The notes beneath the pieces are model-generated. The model did not search any database. It was not told the DNA's origin and worked only from the letters and a program-made list of their open reading frames with translations. From an uncultured beta proteobacterium (GTDB lineage Bacteria > Pseudomonadota > Gammaproteobacteria > Burkholderiales > Burkholderiaceae_C), in assembly GCA_903840825.1 (NCBI GenBank), contig CAIMHL010000071.1, positions 1-10,838 of the forward strand: a DNA stretch of 10,838 nucleotides. Reading direction: 5' to 3'. Of this stretch, positions 1 through 6,701 are shown in pieces. The stretch's first letter is position 1, and the number at the start of each line of letters is the position of its first letter. A program made the translations under genes and the position numbers.

Positions 1-144
1 GAAAAAGGCGTGCTGGTGCTGGAAATAGGCAACGAACAAGCCTATTTTGAGGCCGCCTTCCCCGGCCTGGAAGTGGTGTGGTTAGACACCAGCGCGGGTG
101 AAGATCAAGTGCTATTGGTCACGCGCGCGGCCCTCATCGCTTAA
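1..144 (+). CDS. prmB: PrmB, ribosomal protein L3 glutamine methyltransferase (C-terminal fragment)
   Basis: This is the last 47 codons of a gene whose 5' part lies outside the window; the TAA stop is at 142-144. The translated tail begins EKGVLVLEIGNEQAYFEAAF and continues through VVWLDTSAGEDQVLLVT. This matches the end of the PrmB/HemK methyltransferase fold, where E. coli PrmB has GVLVCEVGNS and then FTWLEFDNGGDGVFMLT. PrmB is known to methylate the side chain of a glutamine in ribosomal protein L3 using S-adenosylmethionine. The catalytic NPPY motif is upstream of the window and cannot be checked. PrmC is the close alternative, but the LEFDNGGD-like stretch favours PrmB. No T-tailed terminator follows; the next feature is a REP-like palindrome. 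Confidence 0.8.
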   Translation, partial: EKGVLVLEIGNEQAYFEAAFPGLEVVWLDTSAGEDQVLLVTRAALIA

Positions 145-175
145 AATAAGGGTTTTCCCGTGCCGATGTTGACCA

Positions 176-305
176 TTCGTCATGACGAGGAAGCACAGTA
201 ACCCGTCATTGCGAGCGAAGCGCGGCAATCCACCGTCACGAGTCAAAAGTCATGGACTGCCGCGCTTCGCTCGCAGTGACTAAGTAAAGGGCTCGCCATG
301 ACGAA
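176..305. repeat. Nested REP-like palindrome with four CGTCATnGCGAG-type cores
   Basis: Two 28-nt arms, 205-232 and 253-280, are inverted copies with only 2 mismatches around a 20-nt loop. Outside them, 14-nt arms at 176-189 and 292-305 are inverted copies with 1 mismatch. All four arms carry variants of one core: CGTCATGACGAG (178-189), CGTCATTGCGAG (204-215), and on the opposite strand AGTCACTGCGAG (ending at 281) and CGTCATGGCGAG (ending at 303). The inner arm resembles a GTCATTGCGAGCGAAGC-type repeat that I recall as widespread in intergenic DNA of many bacteria. The element fills most of the 199-bp gap between prmB and the ABC-F gene and codes for nothing convincing. It could fold strongly in RNA, but no T-run follows, so it is not a classical terminator. 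Confidence 0.8.
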
Positions 306-343
306 CCCGTATTTCTCCAAGCTAACTAACTGAATCGATTTTC

Positions 344-2296
344 GTGATTACTCTTAAAAACGTCATACTGCGCCGCGGTGCCAAGCTGCTTTTAGACAGC
401 GCCACCGTCACCATCAACCCCGGCGAAAACGTGGGCCTGGTGGGGCGCAACGGCGCGGGCAAGTCGTCGCTGTTTGCGCTGCTCAACGGCTCGCTGCACG
501 AAGACGGCGGCGAGTATTTCATTCCTGCACAGTGGCGCATGGGCCAAGTGGCCCAGGACATGCCCGAGACTGACCAAAGCGCTACCGACTACGTGGTGGA
601 CGGCGACACCAATTTGCTGGCAGCCCAAAACGAGGTCACCGCCTCCGAGGCGACCGAAGACTACGAGCGCATGGCCAACGCCTACATGGCGCTGCAAGAC
701 GCCGGTGCGCACGACGCCGCCGCCCGCGCGCAGGCCCTGATTTTGGGTCTGGGTTTCAAAACAACCGAACTCGCCAACCCCGTCAACAGCTTCTCAGGCG
801 GCTGGCGCATGCGCTTGCAATTAGCCCGCGCGCTGATGTGCCCCTCGGATTTGCTGCTGCTTGACGAGCCAACCAACCACTTGGACTTGGACGCGCTGGT
901 GTGGCTGGAGGCTTGGCTCAAAAGGTACGAAGGCACCATGATTGTGATCAGCCATGACCGGGAGTTTTTGGATGCAGTGACCAATGTGACGATGCACATC
1001 GACACCGGCAAGCTGAACCGCTACGGCGGCAACTACAGCAAGTTTGAAGACATGCGCGCCGAGCAGATGACGCTGCAACAAAACGCGTTCTCCAAACAGC
1101 AAGACAAAATTGCCCACTTGCAAAAGTTTATTGCCCGCTTCAAGGCGCAGGCCAGCAAAGCCAAACAGGCGCAAAGCCGGGTCAAGGCACTGGACCGCAT
1201 GGAAAAAGTGGCCCCGCTGCTGGCTGAGGCCGACTTCACGTTTGAGTTCAAAGAACCCGCCAATTTGCCCAACCCCATGCTGTCCATGAGCGGTGTGAGC
1301 TTTGGCTACCCCGCACCTGAGGGCTCACCCGAGGGCACGCCCCCGACCGTGATTGTGAACAACGTCAGCAAGTCGGTGCTGGCTGGCCAGCGCATTGGTA
1401 TTTTGGGCGCCAACGGGCAAGGTAAATCAACGCTGGTGAAAACTGTGGCGCGTGATTTGCAAGCCATTGGCGGCGAAGTAACCGAAGGCAAGGGCCTCAA
1501 TATTGGCTACTTTGCCCAGCAAGAACTCGACGTCCTACGCCCCGCCGACAACCCACTGGAGCACATGATTCGCTTGGTGAAAGAAATGACTGTTGCAGGA
1601 CGTATTTCTGGACAGGCCACCCGCGAGCAAGATCTGCGCAGCTTTTTAGGCACGTTTAACTTTGGCGGTGACATGGTCAAACAATCCGTGGGTAGCATGA
1701 GCGGTGGCGAAAAAGCCCGCTTGGTGCTGTGCATGATTGTGTGGCAGCGCCCCAACCTCTTGCTGCTTGATGAGCCTACCAACCACCTAGACTTGGCCAC
1801 CCGCGAAGCGCTGGCCATGGCGCTCAATGAGTTTGAAGGCACGGTGATGCTGGTCAGCCACGACCGCGCCCTGCTGCGCGCCGTGTGTGATGAGTTCTGG
1901 ATGGTGTCGCGCGGTGGCGTGTCTCCGTTTGACGGCGATCTGGACGACTACCAGCGCTACCTGCTCGATGAAGCCAAACGCCAGCGCGAAGCCATCAAGG
2001 AAGCCAGCAGCGCCGCTGCTAAAGCCGAGCGCAAAGCGTTGGCTGCTGCCCCACCCCCTGCCAAAGCCAAGCCCGCCCCGGTGGGCTCATTGAAGCGCAA
2101 GCTCGAAGACATCGAAGCCCGTATGACGGTCTTGAACGGCGAAGGCGCCTCTCTGGAAGGCCACCTGAGCAAGGCGAACCACCCTACCGAGATTGCGGAA
2201 TTTGGCAAAGGCCTGAAGCTGGTCAACGACGAGTTGCAAAGCCTGGAAGAACAGTGGCTCACGGTGTCGGGCCAACTGGAAGCGGCTGCGGTTTAA
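344..2296 (+). CDS. ABC-F family ATPase, YheS-like (ribosome-associated)
   Basis: This 650-residue soluble protein has two ABC ATPase domains and no membrane domain, the ABC-F arrangement. Domain 1 has Walker A GRNGAGKS (34-41), signature SGGWRMRL (151-158), Walker B LLLLDEPTNHL (170-180) and switch His204. Domain 2 has Walker A GANGQGKS (355-362), signature SGGEKARL (453-460), Walker B ending at Asp476-Glu477 and His506. The linker around 230-300 is rich in K, Q and A (KAKQAQSRVKALDRME), as expected for the tRNA-contacting interdomain arm. Residues 540-650 form a charged, probably coiled-coil tail. Overall it resembles E. coli YheS closely. ABC-F proteins bind the ribosomal E site and act on stalled or antibiotic-blocked ribosomes; the exact role of YheS is less settled. 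The GTG start is chosen because an in-frame stop lies just upstream (323-325) and MITLKNVILRRG fits the family start. No good ribosome binding site is visible. Confidence 0.95.
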   Translation: MITLKNVILRRGAKLLLDSATVTINPGENVGLVGRNGAGKSSLFALLNGSLHEDGGEYFIPAQWRMGQVAQDMPETDQSATDYVVDGDTNLLAAQNEVTASEATEDYERMANAYMALQDAGAHDAAARAQALILGLGFKTTELANPVNSFSGGWRMRLQLARALMCPSDLLLLDEPTNHLDLDALVWLEAWLKRYEGTMIVISHDREFLDAVTNVTMHIDTGKLNRYGGNYSKFEDMRAEQMTLQQNAFSKQQDKIAHLQKFIARFKAQASKAKQAQSRVKALDRMEKVAPLLAEADFTFEFKEPANLPNPMLSMSGVSFGYPAPEGSPEGTPPTVIVNNVSKSVLAGQRIGILGANGQGKSTLVKTVARDLQAIGGEVTEGKGLNIGYFAQQELDVLRPADNPLEHMIRLVKEMTVAGRISGQATREQDLRSFLGTFNFGGDMVKQSVGSMSGGEKARLVLCMIVWQRPNLLLLDEPTNHLDLATREALAMALNEFEGTVMLVSHDRALLRAVCDEFWMVSRGGVSPFDGDLDDYQRYLLDEAKRQREAIKEASSAAAKAERKALAAAPPPAKAKPAPVGSLKRKLEDIEARMTVLNGEGASLEGHLSKANHPTEIAEFGKGLKLVNDELQSLEEQWLTVSGQLEAAAV

Positions 2297-2311
2297 GTTA
2301 TTTACAGACGT

Positions 2312-2340
2312 AAAAAAACCGCTCAATGAGCGGTTTTTTT
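2312..2340. terminator. Bidirectional Rho-independent terminator
   Basis: A 6-bp GC-rich stem, CCGCTC (2319-2324) and GAGCGG (2328-2333), encloses an AAT loop. It is flanked by seven A on the left and seven T on the right, so it reads as a terminator on both strands. It lies 15 bp after the ABC-F stop and 19 bp from the stop of the convergent glutaredoxin-like gene, and so serves both transcripts. Confidence 0.93.
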
Positions 2341-2359
2341 ATGGGGTAAGCGCGGAGGC

Positions 2360-2737
2360 TTAGCTGGCAAAACGGCCTTGCAGGTAAGCCATGATGGCTT
2401 TGGAGTCCAGCAGCCATTCCACCTTACCCGAATCATGGGTGATTTGAAGGCAAGGTACCTTGGGCTTGCCCACCGCAGCGATCAAAGCACTGCGGTTTTT
2501 CTCATCGTGCTGGGCATCGCGCTTCGCAATGGTCAAGGACAGTCGGGCCATTTCCTGACGCACTTTCATGCAAAAGGGACAGGTTTTGAACTGGTACAAG
2601 ACCAGACTGCGGGTGGATGCATCCACCAGCGCTTGCTGAGCGGGCGTGCGTACCAAGCCTTGAGGCCGCGTGATGAGTTCCCACAGTAGGAGGAAAGGAC
2701 CTAAAGCGATCCGAAGCCACTTGAAGAAAATTTTCAC
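2360..2737 (-). CDS. Membrane-anchored glutaredoxin-like protein (CPFC motif)
   Basis: This 125-residue protein starts with a short basic stretch and one hydrophobic segment, WLRIALGPFLLLWELIT (7-23), probably a membrane anchor with few charges. A thioredoxin/glutaredoxin fold follows from about residue 45: VLYQF, then the redox motif Cys53-Pro-Phe-Cys56 in KTCPFCMKVRQEM, the cis-proline loop KVP (Pro95), and a DSKAI segment (111-115) as in glutathione-binding glutaredoxins and GST N-terminal domains. It probably reduces disulfides or mixed glutathione disulfides at the membrane; the substrate is unknown. The start is a GTG whose first bases overlap the TGA of the upstream gene (GTGA, 4-bp overlap), which suggests translational coupling. 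It ends facing the shared terminator at 2312-2340. Which side of the membrane the CPFC domain faces cannot be decided here; the positive residues K2, K6 and R9 at the N-terminus do not settle it. Confidence 0.85.
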   Translation of the reverse strand: MKIFFKWLRIALGPFLLLWELITRPQGLVRTPAQQALVDASTRSLVLYQFKTCPFCMKVRQEMARLSLTIAKRDAQHDEKNRSALIAAVGKPKVPCLQITHDSGKVEWLLDSKAIMAYLQGRFAS

Positions 2738-3459
2738 AGGGCGGCGACTGGCGCGTGTGCCAATTTGAAGCTACCGGATGAACCGCCCACAAGGTGGCCG
2801 GTTTCCATGAGTTTTTTGGTGGCTGCCGTCATGGAGCCCAAAGGAATGCCGGTTTCTTTGCTGACCGCAGTCTGGCTGATGACCGTGAAGTCGTTGGCAT
2901 TGAGGAGGGTTTCCAGATGACGCAAGACTTTGGTGGGGTTGGCTCCCAAGGTGACGGTGCCTGTAGTTTTGGCGCTGCCTTTTTTGGCAACTGTTTTGGC
3001 TTTAGGCTTTGCAGCCGCTTTGACCTTGGCAGCCGCGACTGGTTTGGCAGCCACTTTAGGAGCTGCCTTGGGCGCCGCTTTGGCGACTGCTTTAGGCGCA
3101 ACTTTGGGGGTAGCTTTTGCCGCTTTTTTCACCGCGCGCTTAGGAGCTGCAGCAGGCTTGGTCGCTTTTGCAAGCTTGGCAACTGGCGCTGACGCGGGAG
3201 CTTCTGCGCCGAGGGCCGCCGCTGTGTCAAACAATTTTTTCAACTCGCCTTCGATGCTGGAAATAGCTTGGGACAGACGCGTCACGATTTTCCAGTTGGC
3301 AAACAAGGCGTCGTTTTTCTGGCCGTCAGGATTGGCCACCATGGCGTCGTGAACGCGCTGTGAATAGTCTTTGACTTCAGCTTTGAGTTTTGCATCAGCC
3401 GCGAACGCAGCTGCGCCGACTTTTTGAAGAACCAATAAAGTAGTGCTAGAGAGAGACAT
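2734..3459 (-). CDS. H1-like lysine/alanine-rich protein with C-terminal winged helix
   Basis: A 241-residue protein in three parts. Residues 1-85 are predicted helical (LLVLQKVGAAAFAADAKL, then NWKIVTRLSQAISSIEGELKKLF). Residues 93-165 are low-complexity K/A/P-rich sequence with KAAPKAAPK-type repeats like those of histone H1-like bacterial proteins (Hc1, BpH1, AlgP). Residues 172-236 look like a winged helix-turn-helix: PTKVLRHLETLL, then SQTAVSKETGIPLGSMTAATKKLM, then a wing HLVGGSSGSFKL. By analogy it binds DNA non-specifically through the tail, and perhaps specifically through the winged helix, as a nucleoid-associated or regulatory protein. I do not recognise a named gene. The ATG start has AAGGAT about 9 nt upstream. 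It is the first gene after the tRNA terminator, and its TGA overlaps the GTG of the glutaredoxin-like gene, so the two are probably one operon. The tail composition makes homology searches unreliable unless it is masked. Confidence 0.88.
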   Translation of the reverse strand: MSLSSTTLLVLQKVGAAAFAADAKLKAEVKDYSQRVHDAMVANPDGQKNDALFANWKIVTRLSQAISSIEGELKKLFDTAAALGAEAPASAPVAKLAKATKPAAAPKRAVKKAAKATPKVAPKAVAKAAPKAAPKVAAKPVAAAKVKAAAKPKAKTVAKKGSAKTTGTVTLGANPTKVLRHLETLLNANDFTVISQTAVSKETGIPLGSMTAATKKLMETGHLVGGSSGSFKLAHAPVAAL

Positions 3460-3491
3460 GGGTTTAAATCCTTTTCAGACAAAAATGGCCA

Positions 3492-3521
3492 AATAGCTGT
3501 GAAGCAAACTACCTGGGTCAA
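3492..3521 (-). promoter_or_regulatory. Possible sigma-70 promoter of the H1-like/glutaredoxin-like operon
   Basis: On the - strand a good -35, TTGACC (3516-3521), is followed after 18 nt by a weak -10, GCTATT (3492-3497). It lies in the only gap between the tRNA terminator and the ATG at 3459. The weak -10 keeps confidence low. Confidence 0.3.
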
Positions 3522-3528
3522 AACGTGC

Positions 3529-3544
3529 GGTGCTCTCGAGCACC
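3529..3544. repeat. 16-bp inverted repeat (small hairpin) next to the tRNA terminator
   Basis: GGTGCTC and GAGCACC arms face each other across two bases, a 7-bp perfect inverted repeat that would fold as a 6-bp stem with a four-base loop. It directly abuts the T-run of the tRNA terminator on the - strand. It may be a second, backup hairpin or part of the leader of the H1-like gene. Confidence 0.6.
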
Positions 3545-3578
3545 AAAAAAAAAGGACTCCCGATTTCTCGTAAGTCCT
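3545..3578 (-). terminator. Rho-independent terminator of tRNA-Val
   Basis: On the - strand AGGACT and AGTCCT form a 6-bp stem, with an inner CGA-GAAA-TCG hairpin (a GNRA-type tetraloop) after a 2x2 internal loop. Nine T follow. It begins about 20 nt after the CCA end of the tRNA. Confidence 0.88.
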
Positions 3579-3598
3579 AAATTTCTAACCAACCAAAT

Positions 3599-3673
3599 TG
3601 GTGGGCGATGCAAGTTTCGAACTTGCGACCCCTGCAGTGTGAATGCAGTGCTCTACCCCTGAGCTAATCGCCC
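3599..3673 (-). tRNA. tRNA-Val (anticodon CAC)
   Basis: A 75-nt cloverleaf including an encoded CCA. The acceptor arms GGGCGAT and ATCGCCC pair perfectly, followed by ACCA. The D arm is GCTC/GAGC. The anticodon stem CTGCA/TGCAG encloses the loop TTCACAC, giving anticodon CAC, which reads GUG (valine). The variable loop is GGGTC. The T arm is GCAAG/CTTGC with the loop TTCGAAA. No helix shows a mismatch. A CATAAT hexamer (3699-3704) about 25 nt upstream could be its -10, but no good -35 accompanies it, so transcription from dnaQ is also possible. Confidence 0.97.
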
Positions 3674-3712
3674 TGAATCCATTTCAGGAGAGTCTTGAAT
3701 TATGCCCTATTT

Positions 3713-4414
3713 TTAGGCCGTAATTCGCCATGTAGTTTTACCGCCGCTAGATTTATCAATCTGCTTCAATATATCCTCGTGCGCGGCGGTCTCCTGATCA
3801 TTGGCGGCCAGCACGGGCAAGTTAAATACAGACAAAACAACCGGTGCAACCTGAGGACCATCCGCATCCTCAGTGCCCATGTCAATCAGCAGCGCGTCTT
3901 GCCCGCGCGTGAGGTTGATATAAACATCGGCCAACAACTCGGCATCCAGCAAAGCGCCGTGCAAGGTGCGGCCGGAGTTGTCAACGCCCAAACGTGAGCA
4001 CAAAGCATCCAGCGAGTTGCGCTTGCCGGGGTACATTTCCTTGGCCATCGCCAAGGTGTCTGTCACGCTGCTAACATAATCTTTGAAGGGGAGGCGACCC
4101 AGCAAAGACAATTCCTTGTTCAAAAAGCCCACGTCAAACGCGGCGTTGTGAATCACGATCTCGGCGTCTTGCAGGTAGTCGAGCAGCTCATCGGCAATGG
4201 CAGCAAACTTGGGCTTGTCCTTCAAAAACTCGGTGGTGATGCCGTGGACCTTGAGGGCTTCTTCATGGCTATCGCGCCCGGCGTTGAGGTAAAAATGTTT
4301 GTTGTTGCCGGTTAGTTTTCGGTTGAACAACTCCACGCAGCCGATCTCAATGACGCGGTCCCCGTTGTCGGCGGAGAGGCCTGTGGTCTCGGTATCAAGA
4401 AAGATTTGACGCAT
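3713..4414 (-). CDS. dnaQ: DNA polymerase III epsilon subunit (3'-5' proofreading exonuclease)
   Basis: This 233-residue DEDDh exonuclease is close to the 243 residues of E. coli DnaQ. Exo I is FLDTETTG with Asp7 and Glu9; Exo II is HNAAFDVGFLN with Asp94; Exo III is HGALLDAELLADVY with His152 and Asp157. All five catalytic residues are present. The C-terminal end (AAHEDILKQIDKSSGGKTTW) resembles the part of E. coli epsilon that binds the alpha polymerase subunit, which argues for true DnaQ rather than a stand-alone DEDDh nuclease. The protein removes misincorporated nucleotides within the Pol III core. It begins 24 bp after fdx with no terminator between, so it may be co-transcribed with the isc operon. 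The Shine-Dalgarno sequence is weak. rnhA, a frequent dnaQ neighbour elsewhere, is not here; tRNA-Val follows instead. Confidence 0.95.
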   Translation of the reverse strand: MRQIFLDTETTGLSADNGDRVIEIGCVELFNRKLTGNNKHFYLNAGRDSHEEALKVHGITTEFLKDKPKFAAIADELLDYLQDAEIVIHNAAFDVGFLNKELSLLGRLPFKDYVSSVTDTLAMAKEMYPGKRNSLDALCSRLGVDNSGRTLHGALLDAELLADVYINLTRGQDALLIDMGTEDADGPQVAPVVLSVFNLPVLAANDQETAAHEDILKQIDKSSGGKTTWRITA

Positions 4415-4438
4415 AGGAATTGAGCTTGAACCAAGGGC

Positions 4439-4777
4439 TTAGTGCAGTTCTTTGGCGTGGTTGACTGAGTACTTGGGGATCTCTACCACCACATTCTTTT
4501 GCGCCAGAATGGCCTGGCAACTCAGGCGCGAATTGGGCTCCAGGCCCCAGGCCTTGTCGAGCATGTCTTCTTCAGTTTCCTCGGGCGCATTGAGGGAGGC
4601 GTAACCTTCGCGCACGATGACGTGGCAGGTACTGCAGGCGCACACCATGTCGCAGGCGTGCTCAATTTTGATGCCGTTCTCGAGCAAGGCTTCACAAATA
4701 GAGGTGCCCGCTGGGGCTGATATTTCAGTCCCTTCAGGGCAGTACTCGGCGTGGGGCAAAATTTTGATAATAGGCAT
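4439..4777 (-). CDS. fdx: ISC-type [2Fe-2S] ferredoxin
   Basis: This 112-residue adrenodoxin-like ferredoxin matches E. coli Fdx in length and motif. The cluster ligands are Cys42, Cys48, Cys51 (HACDMVCACSTCHVIV) and Cys87 (RLSCQAI). The extra Cys46 of the E. coli HACEKSCACTTC pattern is also present. The acidic helix PEETEEDMLDK (65-75) is the usual contact surface for IscS and reductase partners. It supplies electrons to IscS/IscU during cluster assembly, for example for sulfur reduction or reductive coupling of clusters. It is the last isc gene, 24 bp after hscA. iscX, which often follows fdx in E. coli-like operons, is absent; dnaQ comes next. Confidence 0.96.
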   Translation of the reverse strand: MPIIKILPHAEYCPEGTEISAPAGTSICEALLENGIKIEHACDMVCACSTCHVIVREGYASLNAPEETEEDMLDKAWGLEPNSRLSCQAILAQKNVVVEIPKYSVNHAKELH

Positions 4778-4801
4778 GAATAGTTTCTAGGGGCGACTGT
4801 G

Positions 4802-6659
4802 TCAGACAGTCTCAATATTTTTTCCGGCCAGGGCTTTTTGAATACCGCGATTCATTCGCATCGCGGCAAATGCTTCGGTGCCTTTGGCCAGGGCTTGGGT
4901 GGCAGCTTCAATCAGGGCGGGATCTTCCAATGACCGGGCGTTGGTCACGGCCGCCATCTGGGCCTGAATCTGCTCAATGTCAGAAGGGCTCAGCAAGTCG
5001 GCGTCAGCGGCCAGGGCACTGTTGATGGCAAGTAGCATGCGGTCGCCATCGACACGGGCTTCTACCAAAGCGCGTGATTTGATATCGGCCTCGGCGGTGG
5101 CAAAACTGTCTTGCAACATGCGGGCAATTTGATCGTCGGCCAGTCCGTAGGAGGGTTTGACGTCAATCTGCGCCTCGACGCCACTGACCTGCTCTTTGGC
5201 ATTCACACTGAGCAGCCCGTCGGCGTCAACCGTGAAGGTGACACGAATCCGCGCTGCGCCCGCCGCCATTGGCGGAATGCCACGCAGCTCAAAACGAGCC
5301 AAGCTGCGGCAATCAGCGACCAGGTCGCGCTCGCCTTGCACCACATGAAGCGCCAGCGCCGTTTGGCCGTCTTTGTAGGTCGTGAAGTCCTGCGCTTTGG
5401 CAGTAGGAATGGTCTCGTTGCGCAGCACAATGCGCTCCACCAGCCCGCCCATGGTCTCGATGCCGAGCGACAAAGGAATGACATCCAACAGAAGCAGATC
5501 GCCCCCGGCGTTGTTGCCGGCCAACTGGTTGGCCTGAATGGCCGCGCCCAGGGCGACGACTTCATCAGGGTTGAGGTTGTTGAGCGGGGCACGACCAAAG
5601 AAATCGGCCACGGCCTTTTGAATTTGAGGCATGCGGGTGGAACCGCCCACCATCACCACGCCTTGCACATCCTCGACTGACAACTGGGCGTCGCGCAAAG
5701 CTTTGCGTACAGCAGCCAATGTCCGGGCAGTCAGGGGGCGGGTGATTTTGTCGAAATCTTCAGAATTTACAGAAAAACTGACTTCCGAGTCCGCCAGCTT
5801 TGCTTGATAAGCTACTGAATTTGTAGCAGACAAAGCTTCTTTGCAAAGTCGCGCCGCGACCTTGACCGCCGCCTTATCGGAGGGTGTCACCGCCTGGGTG
5901 CCTGTTTGGGCCAACACCCAATCGGCCAAGGCATGGTCGTAATCGTCACCGCCCAAAGCCGAGTCACCGCCCGTGGCAACAACCTCAAAAACACCTCGGG
6001 TGAGCCGCAAAATGGAAATATCAAAGGTGCCACCACCCAAGTCATAAATGGCATAAACACCTTCGCTGGCATTGTCTAGGCCATAGGCTATCGCCGCTGC
6101 AGTGGGTTCATTGATGAGGCGAAGCACATTCAGACCGGCCAGCTTGGCGGCGTCTTTGGTGGCCTGGCGCTGGGCGTCGTCAAAGTAAGCAGGCACGGTG
6201 ATGACCGCACCATATAAATCGTCGTTGAAGGTGTCTTCAGCGCGGTAGCGCAAGGTGGCCAAAATCTCGGCACTGACCTCAACCGGCGACTTCTCCCCCG
6301 TGCACTGTTAGCAAGCCCAACATGCCGGGGTGGTCAATAAAGCGGTAGGGGAGCTTGTCTTGCCCCAACACGTCCTTCAAGCCACGGCCCATGAAACGCT
6401 TGACCGACGCAACAGTGTTTTCAGGATCGAGGGCCAAAGCCGCTTCCGCCTCAAAACCAATTTGGCGGCCACCGCCCTCCAGGTACCGCACTACAGAGGG
6501 CAAGATCACCCGGCCTTCGTTGTCGGGCAGGCATTCGGCAATGCCGTTGCGCACGGAGGCTACCAGCGAATGGGTGGTGCCCAGATCGATACCGACCGCA
6601 ATGCGCCGCTCGTGCGGGTTGGGGGTTTGTCCGGGTTCGGAAATTTGTAAAAGCGCCAT
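4802..6659 (-). CDS. hscA: HscA, Fe-S cluster Hsp70 chaperone, interrupted by a one-base frameshift
   Basis: HscA is the specialised Hsp70 that, with HscB, acts on IscU to release its cluster. Reading from the ATG at 6659, the frame gives phosphate-1 GIDLGTTHSL (23-32) and VKRFMGR (86-92), then ends at a TGA (6279-6281) after VHGGEVAG. The +1 frame then continues without a break as GEKSPVEVSAEILATLRYRAED and onward to the TGA at 4802. Removing one base from a run of five G on the coding strand (+ strand C 6295-6299) restores a 618-residue protein, against 616 in E. coli. With that correction, phosphate-2 DLGGGTFDISIL is near 206-217, the adenosine motif VMVGGSTRMPQI near 335-346, the interdomain linker LLLLDVIPL near 388-396, and the lid runs to the C-terminus. 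There is no other damage, so a sequencing or assembly error is likelier than a true pseudogene. The start has no strong Shine-Dalgarno sequence. Confidence 0.93.
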
Positions 6660-6674
6660 GAATAATTTTTTTCG

Positions 6675-6701
6675 AGAACGGGGGCTTATTGTCCCCGTTC
6701 T
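6675..6701 (-). repeat. Intercistronic hairpin between hscB and hscA
   Basis: Perfect 9-bp arms AGAACGGGG (6675-6683) and CCCCGTTCT (6693-6701) enclose a 9-nt loop that holds the hscB stop codon. On the - strand the stem is followed by A residues rather than T, so it is not a terminator for the operon. It ends about 15 nt before the hscA ATG and could affect RNA stability or hscA translation. Confidence 0.75.

Noticed and set aside
166..201. Tiny 11-codon open frame after prmB
   Set aside because: It falls partly inside the REP-like repeat and has no ribosome binding site; nothing supports expression.
2930..3352. 140-codon + strand open frame with many hydrophobic residues, resembling a membrane protein
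   Set aside because: It lies opposite the K/A-rich stretch of the H1-like gene. The alanine/leucine/valine-rich translation is a by-product of GC-rich repeats read antisense; the - strand frame has a proper start, ribosome binding site and domains.
5111..5680. 189-codon + strand open frame opposite hscA
   Set aside because: It is antisense to the conserved ATPase and linker region of HscA and has no recognisable motif.
4802..6262. A separate 486-codon Hsp70-like gene starting with TTG
   Set aside because: The TTG is a leucine codon in the middle of HscA (EILATLRYRAED). The sequence upstream in the same frame continues the conserved protein, so this is the second part of a frameshifted hscA.
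6295..6299. Programmed +1 frameshifting in hscA
   Set aside because: There is no known precedent I can name for hscA, no clear rare or stop codon at the slip site, and a five-base homopolymer is a usual place for sequencing indels.
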